Source: Aquipuribacter sp. SD81 (GTDB lineage Bacteria > Actinomycetota > Actinomycetes > Actinomycetales > JBBAYJ01). From it: a stretch of DNA of 64,000 nt. This document shows positions 25,548 through 35,780 of the stretch, in pieces (positions within the stretch are counted from its first letter, which is position 1; every line of letters begins with the position of its first letter). Under the pieces are notes generated by a model that was given only the letters and a program-made list of their open reading frames with translations, made no database searches and was not told where the DNA came from. The stretch lies in the NCBI RefSeq assembly GCF_037153975.1, contig NZ_JBBAYJ010000012.1:1-64000 (forward strand), written 5' to 3'. The translations under genes and the position numbers were made by a program.

Positions 25548-26658
25548 CGGCCACCTCCGTGCGCTCGTCGCCGCGCCCGGTCGGGGAGGGCACGGGGCAG
25601 TGCGTCGCCGCGAGGTGGGAGGGGTCGGCGGACGAGCGGTCGACGCCGTCCACCTCGGCGACGGGGCGCAGCCGCTGCGGGTGCGCGACGCACTCGGGGT
25701 GCGCCACGGGGCACCGCGGCGCGAAGGCGCAGCCGGGCGGCGGGTCGACCGGGTCCGGGGGCAGGCCCGGCATGGCGACGAGGTCGTCGCGCGCGTCGCC
25801 GGTCGCCGGGTCGTCGATGTCCGGCAGCGAGGCGAGGAGGCCGCGCGTGTACGGGTGCGTCGGCTGCGAGAACAGCGCGTCGGTGGGACCGGTCTCCACG
25901 ACGCGGCCTGCGTACATGACGGCGACCCGGTCGGCGGTCCCGGCGACCACGCCCAGGTCGTGGGTGATCCACACGACCGCGGTGCCGTGCTCGGACTGCA
26001 GCCGCTGCACGAGCCGGAGGATCTGCGCCTGCACGGTGACGTCGAGAGCGGTCGTCGCCTCGTCGGCCACGAGCACGGCCGGGTCGTGCGCGAGCGCGAT
26101 GGCGATCATGACGCGCTGGCGCTGGCCGCCGGACAGCTGGTGCGGGTACGACCGCAGCGCCCGGTCGGGGTCGGGCAGCCCGACCTCGCCGAGCAGGTCC
26201 CGCGCCCGGGCGAGGAGGACGTCCTTGCCCCGTCGCGCGCCGTCCCGGCCGGCGTGGGCGCGGAGCCCCTCGAGCAGCTGCCGCCTGATCGTCAGCACGG
26301 GGTTGAGCGAGGTCATGGGGTCCTGGAAGACCATGCCGATGCCGGGCCCACGCAGCCGGCGCAGGCGCTCCTCGCTCGCGCCGACCAGCTGCTCGCCCCG
26401 CAGCTGCGCCTCGCCCTCGACCCGCGCCGAGGCCGGCAGCAGCCCGAGCACCGCGAGCATGCTCACGCTCTTGCCCGACCCGGACTCCCCGACGACCGCG
26501 AGGGTCTCCCCCGGGGCCACCTCGAGGTCGACGCCGCGCACGACCGTCGCCGGGCCGCGGGAGGTGGGGAACGTGACCCGCAGGTCGGACACCCGCAGCG
26601 CGGGGCCGTCGTGGTCGTGGTCGCGCCCGGTCGTGCGCGTCGCCGTCGCCTCGCTCAC
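25540..26658 (-). CDS. Peptide-type ABC importer ATPase (OppD/DppD)
   Basis: The 372-residue ATPase has Walker A GESGSGKS, signature LSGGQRQRV and Walker [16 protein letters not shown]-terminal cysteine-containing segment [15 protein letters not shown] is typical of this family. It is the partner of the ATPase encoded next. GTG 26658 lies 4 bp after the permease gene. The N terminus carries a short His/Asp-rich stretch (RDHDHDG) of no known meaning. Confidence 0.93.
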   Translation of the reverse strand: MSEATATRTTGRDHDHDGPALRVSDLRVTFPTSRGPATVVRGVDLEVAPGETLAVVGESGSGKSVSMLAVLGLLPASARVEGEAQLRGEQLVGASEERLRRLRGPGIGMVFQDPMTSLNPVLTIRRQLLEGLRAHAGRDGARRGKDVLLARARDLLGEVGLPDPDRALRSYPHQLSGGQRQRVMIAIALAHDPAVLVADEATTALDVTVQAQILRLVQRLQSEHGTAVVWITHDLGVVAGTADRVAVMYAGRVVETGPTDALFSQPTHPYTRGLLASLPDIDDPATGDARDDLVAMPGLPPDPVDPPPGCAFAPRCPVAHPECVAHPQRLRPVAEVDGVDRSSADPSHLAATHCPVPSPTGRGDERTEVAGG

Positions 26659-26662
26659 ACCC

Positions 26663-27670
26663 TCACCCCGCTCCCGTCGAGCCGGCGTCCGGCCCGCTCG
26701 CGCTCGACGTCAGCAGCGCGCGGCGACGCGGGTCGAGCACGTCGCGCAGCGCGTCACCGAGCAGGTTGAACGCGAGCACCGTCAGGAAGATCGCGAGGCC
26801 GGGGAACACGGCCATCCACCAGGCCTGCTCCATGAAGGCCCGGCCCTCGCTCAGCATGAGTCCCCACGAGGAGTTCGGCGGCTGCGTCGCGAGCCCGAGG
26901 AACGACAGCGCCGCCTCCGACAGGATCGCGAAGGCGAGGCTCACCGACGTCTGCACGATGATCGGCGCCGCCGCGTTCGGCAGGACGTGGTGGAAGAGGA
27001 TCCGGCGGTCGGGCGCCCCCACGGACCGGGAGGCGCGCACGTACACCTCCTCGCTCACCGAGAGCACCGCGGCGCGCGTCACCCGGGCGAAGATCGGCAC
27101 GTAGACGATGCCGATGGCGATCATGGCGTTGCCGGTACCGGGCCCGAGCAGGGCGAGGACGGCGATGGCCATGAGGACCGCGGGGAAGGCGAAGAGCACG
27201 TCCATGAACCGCATGAGGACGGCGTCGAGCGGGCCGCGGTAGTAGCCGGCGAGCAGCCCGATGAGCACCCCGGCCACGAGCGAGATGCCGACGGCCACGA
27301 AGCCGACCTGCAGGCTGACGGTCGCGCCGAGCACGACGCGGTCGAGCACGTCCCGGCCGAGGTCGTCGGTGCCGAAGGGGTGTTCCAGCGAGGGCGGCAT
27401 GAGCCGAGCGGCGATGTCGACGTCGTTGGGCCCGTCGGGCGCGATGACGTCGTCGAGGAGCGCGACGACGACCACGACACCGATGACGAGCAGCCCGAAC
27501 GCCCCGCCCGCGCGGTGGGCGACCAGCACGAGCGTCCGCCAGGCCCGGGCGAGCCCGCCGTTGGCGAGCCGGTCCCGCCGGCCGGCGCGGGCGGCCCGCT
27601 CCTCCGCGTCCGCCGGCCCGGGCCCGTCCGGACCGGCGCCGTCGGGGCGGTCCGTCGCCGGCGCGCTCAC
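26663..27670 (-). CDS. Peptide-type ABC importer permease (OppC/DppC)
   Basis: The 335-residue protein has a long polar N-terminal tail (about 50 residues), one lead helix (about 55-75), the [15 protein letters not shown] loop typical of DppC, and five further helices. The EAA-like loop [20 protein letters not shown] contacts the ATPases. GTG 27670 overlaps the OppB stop (GTGA). It forms the translocation pore with the 27667-28608 product. Confidence 0.92.
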   Translation of the reverse strand: MSAPATDRPDGAGPDGPGPADAEERAARAGRRDRLANGGLARAWRTLVLVAHRAGGAFGLLVIGVVVVVALLDDVIAPDGPNDVDIAARLMPPSLEHPFGTDDLGRDVLDRVVLGATVSLQVGFVAVGISLVAGVLIGLLAGYYRGPLDAVLMRFMDVLFAFPAVLMAIAVLALLGPGTGNAMIAIGIVYVPIFARVTRAAVLSVSEEVYVRASRSVGAPDRRILFHHVLPNAAAPIIVQTSVSLAFAILSEAALSFLGLATQPPNSSWGLMLSEGRAFMEQAWWMAVFPGLAIFLTVLAFNLLGDALRDVLDPRRRALLTSSASGPDAGSTGAG

Positions 27671-28608
27671 CGGGTGCCCACCCGCGGGTCGAGGGCGGCG
27701 TAGGACAGGTCGACGAGGAGGTTGACGACGAGGAAGACGGCGGCGAAGAGCAGCACCGCCCCCTGCAGCAGCGGGAAGTCGCGGCTCTGCACGGCCTGCA
27801 GCGCGAGCTCGCCGAGGCCCGGGTAGCTGAACACGATCTCCACGACGACCACTCCGGACAGCAGGTAGGCGAGCTGGACGCCGACGACGGTGACGAAGGG
27901 CAGCAGCGCGTTGCGCATGACGTGCCAGCCGAGGACCGTCGGGCGACCGAGGCCCTTCGACCGCGCGGTGCGGACGTGCTCGGCGTCGGAGGCCTCGAGC
28001 AGCGACGAGCGGACGAAGCGCGTGAGGATGCTGCCGCTGGTCACCCCGACCGTCACCGCCGGGAGGATGACGCTGCGCAGCCAGCCGGCCGGGTCCTCGC
28101 TGAGCGGCGTGTACCCGCCTACGGGCAGGGACACGAGCGGGGCGACGAACACGATGAGGAGGATGCCCATCCAGAAGTCGGGGATGGAGATGCCCGCCTG
28201 GCTGACGACCGTCGCGACGCCGTCGACGACGCTGCGCGGCCGCAGCGCCGAGATCGTGCCGAGCGGGATCGCGACGAGCAGGGCGACGAGGATCGACATG
28301 CCCGCGAGGCTGAGCGTCGCGGGCAGCCGCTCGAGGATGAGCTCGGTGACGGGGTCGCCGCTGCGGAAGCTGACGCCGAGGTCGCCGGTGAGGGCGCCGG
28401 AGAACCACGACCAGAACTGCACGAGCACCGGCTGGTCGAGACCCGCCCGCGCACGCAGCGCGTCGCCGGTCTCCTCGGTGTAGCGGCTGCCGAGCGCGAT
28501 GCGCACCGGGTCGCCCGGCACGAGCTGGAGGATGGCGAAGACGAGCACCGCCACCCCCAGCAGCACCGCGGCCGCCTGAGCGACCCGGGACAGGACGTAC
28601 GTCCTCAT
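27667..28608 (-). CDS. Peptide-type ABC importer permease (OppB/DppB)
   Basis: The 313-residue protein has six transmembrane helices. It opens with YVLSRVAQAAAVLLGVAVLVF followed by LVPGDPVRIALG, the standard OppB/DppB N terminus. The EAA-like loop ARSKGLGRPTVLGWHVMRN is present. ATG 28608 is followed by the overlapping OppC start at the other end. The gene lies 76 bp after the binding-protein gene, the only sizeable gap in the operon. Confidence 0.93.
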   Translation of the reverse strand: MRTYVLSRVAQAAAVLLGVAVLVFAILQLVPGDPVRIALGSRYTEETGDALRARAGLDQPVLVQFWSWFSGALTGDLGVSFRSGDPVTELILERLPATLSLAGMSILVALLVAIPLGTISALRPRSVVDGVATVVSQAGISIPDFWMGILLIVFVAPLVSLPVGGYTPLSEDPAGWLRSVILPAVTVGVTSGSILTRFVRSSLLEASDAEHVRTARSKGLGRPTVLGWHVMRNALLPFVTVVGVQLAYLLSGVVVVEIVFSYPGLGELALQAVQSRDFPLLQGAVLLFAAVFLVVNLLVDLSYAALDPRVGTR

Positions 28609-28684
28609 CGCCGGGCCGCGCAGGCGCTCGGTGCCGTCACGGCCGGGGGCTCGGCCGCCGGGTGCGCCGTCACCCGCCCGTCCC

Positions 28685-30310
28685 TCAGCCGCCGAGCTCG
28701 ACGGTCTCGAAGTTGATGGCGCGGTCCGGGCGGACCGTGTAGCCCGTCAGGTCGCTGCTCCACGCCTGCAGCACGTCGGGGTTGTAGTAGTAGAGGTACG
28801 ACACCTCGTCGACGATGATCTCGACGGCCTGGTCGTACAGCTCCTTGCGGGCGTCCTGGTCGGTCTCGGTGGAGCCCTGTGTGAGCAGCTCGTCGACCTC
28901 GGGGTTGCTGTAGCCCTGGAAGTTGAACCCGCCGTCGGTGATGTGCTGCGCGTGGTAGTACCCGAACGGGTCGAGGTTGCCGATCCACGACCACGAGAAG
29001 GCGTCGAAGTCGCCCTCGCCCTGCCGGGTGAGGAACGCGCCCTCCTCGACGGTGTCGGGCGTCATGGTGACGCCGATCTCGGCGAGCTGGCTCGCGAGGA
29101 CCTCGGCCGCGGTCACCGCCTGCGGGGCGGTCGCGGGGACCATGAGGGAGAACTCCAGGCCCTCGGCGCCGGCGTCGGCGAGCAGCTGCTCGGCCTCGGC
29201 CGGGTCACCGGAGAACGGGGCGTAGTCGGTGGCGAAGAACGAGCTCTCGGGGATCGCCGTCTGGTTCGCCGAGCCGGCGCCGAAGGTCGCGGCCTCGGCG
29301 ATGGCCTCGCGGTCGACCGCCGTCGCGATCGCCCGGCGCACGTCGACGTCGTCGAAGGGCGGCTCGGTGAGGTCGAAGGCGAGGTAGTAGTAGTCCGTCG
29401 AGCCGACCTGGCCGAGCTCGACGCCCTCCTCGTCCACGAGGCCGGCGAGGTCCTGCGGCGGCACGTTGTCGGTCCAGTCGATGTCGCCGTTGCGCAGGGC
29501 CGTCAGCGCGGCCGCGGACTCCGGCACGTACTGGAACTCCACGCCCTCGACGAAGGGACCGTCGCCCCAGTACCCGTCGAAGGCGGCGAGCTCGGCGCCG
29601 CCCGCGCTCGTGGACTCCAGCGTGAACGGGCCGGTGCCGTTGGCCTCGTTGGCGAGGTCGAGGTCCTCCGCGGCGCCCTCGGGGAGGATCGCCATGCCCT
29701 TGAACCCGCCGATGTTCGCGAGCAGGTTCGGCGTCGGCGCCGTGAGGTTCATGACGACCGTCTGCGGGTCCGGCGTCTCGATCGACTCGACGTTGGCGAA
29801 GCGGAACGCGTTCGCCAGCTGCTCGTCGATGATGCGGTTGAACGAGTACGCGACGTCCGCGGAGTCGAGCTCGCTGCCGTCGTGGAAGGTCACGCCCTCG
29901 CGGAGGGTGAACGTCCACGTGAGGCCGTCCTCGCTCGTCTCCCACGACTCCGCGAGCGAGGGCTCGAACGTCAGGTCCTCGGCGTTCGGCACGACGAGGG
30001 TGTCGTAGACGTTCTCGAGCACCTGGAAGCTCGCGTACGCGCTCGTCGAGTGCGGGTCGAACTGGTCGGGCGTGCCGGTGATGGCGGCGACGAGCGTGCC
30101 GCCCGCCGACGCCTCGGCGTCGCCCGGCTCGGCGGACGCGCCGGCGTCCGGGGCCTCCTCGAGGCCCTCGCCCTCGACCCCGCCGCCGCTGGAGCACGCG
30201 GCGAGCGTGAGGGCGGCGACGGCGAGCAGGGGGACGGTCCGCAGGGCGCCCGAGGCGCGACGGGCGCCGGGAGCGGGGGTCAGGTACCGGGAGCGCGTGG
30301 GGAGTCGCAC
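28685..30310 (-). CDS. Extracellular solute-binding lipoprotein, family 5 (peptide/nickel type)
   Basis: The 541-residue lipoprotein has lipobox LAAC (Cys39) after a signal helix. An acidic Gly/Ala/Glu linker leads to an SBP_bac_5 domain: GTLVAAITGTPDQFDP, FEPSLAESWETSEDGLTWTF, LREGVTFHDGSELDSADVAYSF. It captures peptides or comparable solutes for the OppBCDF pore encoded downstream. GTG 30310 follows AAGGAG. It is the first gene of the operon and divergent from the ugpC-like gene. The exact ligand cannot be read from sequence. Confidence 0.93.
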   Translation of the reverse strand: MRLPTRSRYLTPAPGARRASGALRTVPLLAVAALTLAACSSGGGVEGEGLEEAPDAGASAEPGDAEASAGGTLVAAITGTPDQFDPHSTSAYASFQVLENVYDTLVVPNAEDLTFEPSLAESWETSEDGLTWTFTLREGVTFHDGSELDSADVAYSFNRIIDEQLANAFRFANVESIETPDPQTVVMNLTAPTPNLLANIGGFKGMAILPEGAAEDLDLANEANGTGPFTLESTSAGGAELAAFDGYWGDGPFVEGVEFQYVPESAAALTALRNGDIDWTDNVPPQDLAGLVDEEGVELGQVGSTDYYYLAFDLTEPPFDDVDVRRAIATAVDREAIAEAATFGAGSANQTAIPESSFFATDYAPFSGDPAEAEQLLADAGAEGLEFSLMVPATAPQAVTAAEVLASQLAEIGVTMTPDTVEEGAFLTRQGEGDFDAFSWSWIGNLDPFGYYHAQHITDGGFNFQGYSNPEVDELLTQGSTETDQDARKELYDQAVEIIVDEVSYLYYYNPDVLQAWSSDLTGYTVRPDRAINFETVELGG

Positions 30311-30637
30311 GACGGCTCCTTCCGGGGGCAGGCGGCAGGATGCTGATCACTGGCCTATCGGGGAGCCGCGGGCCGGGCCACCCAGGACGCGCGAACCGGA
30401 CGATTCGTTACCCGTTCTTTACCCTCCGCCCCCCTCTGCCCGCCCGCGCCGGTGGACCGGACCTGGCCCCGTGAGGCAGGATCGGCACCGTCGGGACGCA
30501 GCCGTCCGACACCGTGCGACGGAGCATGCGCCCCCTCGCCGGCCGACGACGGCTCCCGGCGGGAGGCCCGGGACCCCGGGCCGCCTTCACGACGGATCGT
30601 CCGGCACGTACCTGCCGGTGAAGGGAATGGCACAGCC
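30311..30637. promoter_or_regulatory. Divergent control region between the peptide importer and the UgpC-type ATPase
   Basis: No gene is seen in these 327 bp. The most notable element is GTTACCC at 30407-30413 and TTTACCC at 30418-30424, an 11-bp-spaced pair in an AT-richer patch. It could be a weak PHO-type half-site pair or simply promoter sequence. The remainder is GC-rich without a clear operator. Confidence 0.4.
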
Positions 30638-31762
<1,125 letters not shown>

Positions 31763-31797
31763 GGTGGTCCCCGGCCCGCTGAGGAGGGTCTGACGTG

Positions 31798-31832
31798 CGA
31801 CGGGCGCCCCGCTCACCGTGGGGCGCCCGTCG
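31798..31832 (+). terminator. Strong hairpin terminator after the UgpC-type gene
   Basis: CGACGGGCGCCCC (31798-31810) pairs perfectly over 13 bp with GGGGCGCCCGTCG (31820-31832), with a 9-nt loop. It lies 36 bp after the stop and has no T tract. Confidence 0.8.
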
Positions 31833-31877
31833 CCGTCGTGGCGGCGGCGAGGGTCGCCGTCGGGAAGGATGGGCACC

Positions 31878-33131
31878 GTGAGCACGGCCCTGGAGATCAC
31901 GTCGACGACGCCCGAGAGCGGGCTCCTCGACCTGCCGTGGGAGCTGCCGCTGGAGACGTGGCCGGAGGAGCGCATCGCCGCGCTCCCCCGCGGCATCAGC
32001 CGCCACATCGTGCGCTTCGTGCGGCTCGGGCACCGCGTGTACGCCATCAAGGAGATCAACGAGCCCATCGCGCGGCGCGAGTACCAGATGCTGCGGAACC
32101 TGCGGCGCCTCCAGGTGCCCTCGGTCGAGCCGGCCGCGGTCGTGGCGGGCCGGCAGGGCACCGACGGCGAGCCGCTGGAGGCCGCCCTCGTCACCAGGCA
32201 CCTGCAGTTCTCGCTGCCGTACCGGGCGCTGTTCAGCCAGACGCTGCGGCCGGACACCGCGACCCGGCTCATCGACGCGCTCGCGGTGCTGCTCGTGCGC
32301 CTGCACCTGCAGGGCTTCTACTGGGGTGACGTGTCGCTGTCGAACACGCTGTTCCGGCGTGACGCCGGCGAGTTCGCCGCGTACCTCGTGGACGCCGAGA
32401 CCGGCGAGCTGTACCCGCAGCTGTCGCCCGGGCAGCGGTCGTACGACCTCGACCTCGCCCGGGTCAACATCGCCGGGGAGATGTTCGACCTGCAGGCCGG
32501 CGGTCTGCTCGACGAGGACTTCGACCCCATCGCGGCGAGCAACCGGATCGTCGAGCGCTACGAGTCGCTGTGGGCGGAGCTCACCGACGAGGAGGAGTTC
32601 GACCGCGGCGAGCGCTGGCGGGTCGACGCCCGCATCCGGCGGCTCAACGAGCTCGGCTTCGACGTGGGCGAGCTGTCGATCACGACCGACTTCACGGGCA
32701 CGACGGTCCACATCCAGCCGAAGGTCGTCGACGCCGGCCACCACACGCGCCGGCTGCTGCGCCTGACGGGTCTCGACGTGGAGGAGAACCAGGCACGGCG
32801 CCTGCTCAACGACATGGACTCCTTCGCCGCCGCCAACGACCTGCAGGGCGAGGACGAGGAGATCGTCGCCCACACGTGGCTCGCGACGGTGTTCGAGCCG
32901 GTGACGCGCGCGGTCCCGCCCGCGCTGAAGGGCAAGCTCGAGCCCGCCGAGGTGTTCCACGAGGTGCTGCAGCACCGCTGGTTCCTCAGCGAGTCCGCCG
33001 GGCACGACGTCGGCACCGAGCAGGCGATCCGCTCCTACCTCGCCGACGAGCTCGCCCACCGCCGCGACGAGAAGTCCGTCCTCGGCGGCATCGACACCGA
33101 GCCCATCCCCATCGTCGGCGACACCTGGTAG
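31878..33131 (+). CDS. DUF4032-domain protein with kinase-like N-terminal fold
   Basis: The 417-residue protein has a lipopolysaccharide-kinase/aminoglycoside-kinase-like N-terminal part. It includes YAIKEINEPIARREYQML (ATP-site Lys and helix C Glu), RLHLQGFYWGDVSLSNTLF (catalytic-loop-like) and AYLVDAETGEL. The DUF4032 region follows (about 205-370). The resemblance suggests a small-molecule or protein kinase, but the canonical HRD is replaced by YWGD. GTG 31878 is chosen because GGGAAGG lies 9 nt upstream; ATG 31869 directly abuts it. Confidence 0.82.
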   Translation: MSTALEITSTTPESGLLDLPWELPLETWPEERIAALPRGISRHIVRFVRLGHRVYAIKEINEPIARREYQMLRNLRRLQVPSVEPAAVVAGRQGTDGEPLEAALVTRHLQFSLPYRALFSQTLRPDTATRLIDALAVLLVRLHLQGFYWGDVSLSNTLFRRDAGEFAAYLVDAETGELYPQLSPGQRSYDLDLARVNIAGEMFDLQAGGLLDEDFDPIAASNRIVERYESLWAELTDEEEFDRGERWRVDARIRRLNELGFDVGELSITTDFTGTTVHIQPKVVDAGHHTRRLLRLTGLDVEENQARRLLNDMDSFAAANDLQGEDEEIVAHTWLATVFEPVTRAVPPALKGKLEPAEVFHEVLQHRWFLSESAGHDVGTEQAIRSYLADELAHRRDEKSVLGGIDTEPIPIVGDTW

Positions 33132-33204
33132 CGGCGACCCCTCCGTCCGCCCGGCGCCCCCGCCCCCCGCGTCCCCGCCTCCGCCCTCCGCGCCCCCGCC
33201 GGTT

Positions 33205-33340
33205 GTGGGACGCCACGCACCCCACCGGGCGTGCGGACGTGCGCGACGTCCCACGACCGGGGCGGACCTCCGGGTGGTGGGACGTCGCGCACCCCTCTGG
33301 CCGCACGTCCGTGCGCGCGACGTCCCACGACCGGGGCGGG
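33205..33340. terminator. Two tandem long hairpins between convergent genes
   Basis: Hairpin 1 pairs GTGGGACGCCACGCAC (33205-33220) with GTGCGCGACGTCCCAC (33239-33254) at 14 of 16 positions. Hairpin 2 pairs GTGGGACGTCGCGC (33277-33290) with GCGCGACGTCCCAC (33315-33328) perfectly. Each is followed by the same ACGACCGGGGCGG. The two halves are diverged direct copies of one unit. Their place between the convergent DUF4032 and slipin genes fits a bidirectional terminator. Confidence 0.65.
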
Positions 33341-33358
33341 CCGGGCCTCGACCGCGTC

Positions 33359-34030
33359 CTAGCCAGGCGGCGGGGCCACCGTGAGGCGGACCTCGCCGCC
33401 GGTGCGGGCCGCCGTCTCGACGGTCCGCAGCTGCAGCAGGGCAGGGTTGTCCGCGAGCATGCGACCCGCGTTCTGCAGGGCCCGGAGCGCCGCCACCTCG
33501 CCGCGGGCGCGCTCGAGCTGGGCGCGGCCCTCGAGCTGCGCGGTCGCGAGCGCCGTCACCGCCCGCCGCACCTCGCCGGGGACGACGACGTCGCGGACGA
33601 CGACTCCCTCGACCGCCACGCCGACGGCCTCGGCCGCGGCGCGGACCGCGGGCGCGACCGTCTCCCCGGCGCGGGCGCGGCCGGCGAGCAGCTCCTCGAG
33701 CGCGGCCGACGCCGCCCAGTCGCGCAGCGCGACCTGCAGGGCGAGGCGGACCTCGCCGAGCGGGTCGGCGGACACGTCGAGCCAGCGCTCGGCGTCCGCG
33801 ACACGCCACGTGAGCGCGGCCGAGAGACCGACGCCCGGGACGTCGGCCGCCGCGACCTCCTGGCCGGTGAGGAGCAGCGTCGCCCGGCGGGTGTCGACCC
33901 GCTCGACCTCGCGGCGCCACCAGCGCCACGCCATCGGCAGGCGGTGCCGGCCGGGCCCGAGGACGGCGGTGGTGCGCCCGTCGACACGGACGACGGCGAC
34001 GGTGCCGGGCGAGACGGTGGTCGTGGTCAT
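33359..34030 (-). CDS. Slipin/SPFH (band 7) domain protein
   Basis: The 223-residue SPFH-domain protein opens with VSPGTVAVVRVDGRTTAVLGPGRHRL, followed by VDTRRATLLLTGQEVAAADVPGV and LQVALRDWAASAALEELLAG, then EGVVVRDVVVPGEV. Unlike typical slipins it has no N-terminal hydrophobic hairpin, so membrane attachment is unclear. A short coiled helical segment (about 160-195) follows the domain. ATG 34030 follows GAGGAGG. The 5' leader contains a tRNA-like structure (34164-34229). Confidence 0.85.
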   Translation of the reverse strand: MTTTTVSPGTVAVVRVDGRTTAVLGPGRHRLPMAWRWWRREVERVDTRRATLLLTGQEVAAADVPGVGLSAALTWRVADAERWLDVSADPLGEVRLALQVALRDWAASAALEELLAGRARAGETVAPAVRAAAEAVGVAVEGVVVRDVVVPGEVRRAVTALATAQLEGRAQLERARGEVAALRALQNAGRMLADNPALLQLRTVETAARTGGEVRLTVAPPPG

Positions 34031-34163
34031 GGTGGCCTCCTCCCGGGGGCGCTCGGTGGTCGTGGTGGACGGGCTGGACGGGCCGCCGGTCGCGCCCACC
34101 GGCACCGACGGGCACCCGCACGGGTGCGGGCACGCAGGTCGACCCCGGCTGCCGGGCGCGGCC

Positions 34164-34229
34164 GACGGCCCTGAGGGAGTCGAACCCAGGGTGTTGACAG
34201 CACCTGCCACCAGAACGGCACGTCCCCAG
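34164..34229 (-). ncRNA. tRNA-like element in the slipin gene leader
   Basis: The minus strand folds into successive tRNA-like arms. A D-like arm TGCC/GGCA has the loop GTTCTGGT. An anticodon-like arm GGTG/CACC has the 7-nt loop CTGTCAA (would-be anticodon GUC). A T-like arm GGG/CCC has the perfect T-loop TTCGACT. The acceptor helix is poor: CTGGGGA/CCCTCAG would share the T-stem bases, and GACG-GCC/GGCCGTC needs a bulged T. It is therefore not a normal tRNA-Asp. It ends about 133 nt before the slipin ATG on the same strand. Nothing else in 34031-34344 looks like a gene. Confidence 0.5.
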
Positions 34230-34344
34230 GTGGAGCGCGGGACACCGGTCGGCTACGCCGTGGCGCCGCTCCCGAGGACGGCCGTGACGGTACGGGGCCG
34301 CCCCCGGGGCGCGCGACGCCTTTTCGCCACGGGTCGCCGAAGGG

Positions 34345-35706
34345 TCAGCAGCAGGCGGCCACGGCCGCTTCGCGCTCGGCGCTGCGACCGTGCGAGGAAC
34401 CGGTCACGAAGCCGCGGTCGGCCGAGGCCACACCGACCGAGCACACGCCTGTCTCCGGCAGGTCGAGCCGCACGTCGTCGGCCGCGGCGAGGTCCCCGGC
34501 GAGGGCTGCAGCCACGGAGCGGACCTGCTCGTAGCCGGTCGCGAGCAGGAACGTCGGCGCGCGGCCGTAGCTCTTGGCCCCGACGACGTAGAAGCCCGGC
34601 TCCGGGTGCGCGAGCAGGGCCGCCCCGTGCGGGGGCACCGTGCCGCAGGAGTGGGTCTCCGGGTCGACCAGCGGCGCGAGGCCCCGCGGGGCCTCCAGCC
34701 CGGGGTCGAGGTCGAGGCGCAGCTCGCGCAGCATGTCGAGGTCGGGCCGGAAGCCGGTGGCCGCGACGACGACGTCGGCGGCCAGGGTCCGCTCGTCGCC
34801 GTCACCCCCTGTACCGGTGAGCAGCACGCCACCGTCGCCCGCACGGACCCGCGTCGTGCGGAAGCCCGTCACGAGCTCGACGGCACCGGCCTGCACGGCC
34901 CGGCGCAGCCGCTCGCCCAGCAGGCCGCGCGCCGGCAGGCCGTCCCGGTCGCCGCCGCCGTAGACGCGCTCGGGCGAGGACCTGCGGACGGCCCACGTGA
35001 CCGTCGTCCCGGGCACCTCGCGGCCCAGTCGGGCGAGCTCGAGCAGGGTCGTGACGGCCGAGTGGCCCGCCCCCACGACCACGACGCGACGTCCGGCGAG
35101 GCGGGCACGGTCCCGCCCGAGGACGTCCGGCAGGGGACCGAGGACGGCGTCGCCCGCCTCGGCCTCGCCGAGCGCCGGGAGCCCGGACGTGCCGAGCGGG
35201 TTGGGACGGCTCCACGTGCCCGTCGCGTCGATGACGGCCCGCGCCCGCAGGTCCACCACCTGGCCGTCGCGACGCCGGGCCCGGACGACGAACGGCTGCC
35301 CGGCCCGGTCGGCGACGTGCGTCTTGTCGAGGCCCTCACGGGCGACGGCGAGGACGCGGTGGCCCGTGAGGACGCACGGCCGCAGCGCCGGGGTGTCGGC
35401 GAGCGGGGCGAGGTAGCGGCCGACGAGCTCCGCGCCGCTCGGCAGGGCGGTCGGCCTCGGCGCTTGCCAGCCGGTCGCGGCGAGGAGCCGCGCGGCCGCG
35501 GCGTCGACGTCGTAGCGCCAGGGGGAGAACAGCTGCACGTGCGACCACTGCCGCACCGAGGCGGCGACGTCGTCGCCGGCCTCCAGCACCAGCGGTTCCA
35601 GCCCCCGCTCGAGCAGGTGCGCGGCGGCGGCCAGGCCGACGGGGCCGGCCCCCAGCACGAGGACGGGCAGGTCGGCGGTGCGTGCGGTGGTGTCGGGGCT
35701 GCTCAT
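34345..35706 (-). CDS. FAD-dependent flavoprotein of the arsenic cluster (ArsO-like)
   Basis: The 453-residue protein has two Rossmann motifs, VLGAGPVGLAAAAHLL near 17-32 and VVVGAGHSAVTTLLEL near 190-205. VVVAATGFRPD and VVGAKSYGRAPTFLLATGYEQ are also present. This matches flavin-containing monooxygenase-like proteins encoded in ars operons (ArsO). The reaction is unproven. It ends with a CC pair that might bind metalloid. ATG 35706 is divergent from arsR across the ArsR operator. Confidence 0.8.
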   Translation of the reverse strand: MSSPDTTARTADLPVLVLGAGPVGLAAAAHLLERGLEPLVLEAGDDVAASVRQWSHVQLFSPWRYDVDAAAARLLAATGWQAPRPTALPSGAELVGRYLAPLADTPALRPCVLTGHRVLAVAREGLDKTHVADRAGQPFVVRARRRDGQVVDLRARAVIDATGTWSRPNPLGTSGLPALGEAEAGDAVLGPLPDVLGRDRARLAGRRVVVVGAGHSAVTTLLELARLGREVPGTTVTWAVRRSSPERVYGGGDRDGLPARGLLGERLRRAVQAGAVELVTGFRTTRVRAGDGGVLLTGTGGDGDERTLAADVVVAATGFRPDLDMLRELRLDLDPGLEAPRGLAPLVDPETHSCGTVPPHGAALLAHPEPGFYVVGAKSYGRAPTFLLATGYEQVRSVAAALAGDLAAADDVRLDLPETGVCSVGVASADRGFVTGSSHGRSAEREAAVAACC

Positions 35707-35725
35707 GGCGTGACGGAACCACACG

Positions 35726-35759
35726 CATCGATGTACGTCAATATTGACGAGCGTCGATG
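35726..35759. promoter_or_regulatory. ArsR operator between the ArsO-like and arsR genes
   Basis: A perfect 12-bp palindrome GTCAATATTGAC (35737-35748) is flanked by inverted arms CATCGA (35726-35731) and TCGATG (35754-35759). The AT-rich centre resembles known ArsR/SmtB-type sites. It lies 20 bp before both starts and should control both directions. Confidence 0.8.
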
Positions 35760-35780
35760 CCTTTCGGGTACCGTGCCGCC

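Noticed and set aside
30407-30424. PHO box before the UgpC-type gene
   Set aside because: The two 11-bp-spaced units lack the TCACC core and lie more than 200 bp from the gene. Too weak to call.
34164-34229. Functional tRNA-Asp (GUC)
   Set aside because: The acceptor and T stems cannot both form, the anticodon stem has four pairs, and the acceptor alternatives need overlap or a bulge. Reported instead as tRNA-like.
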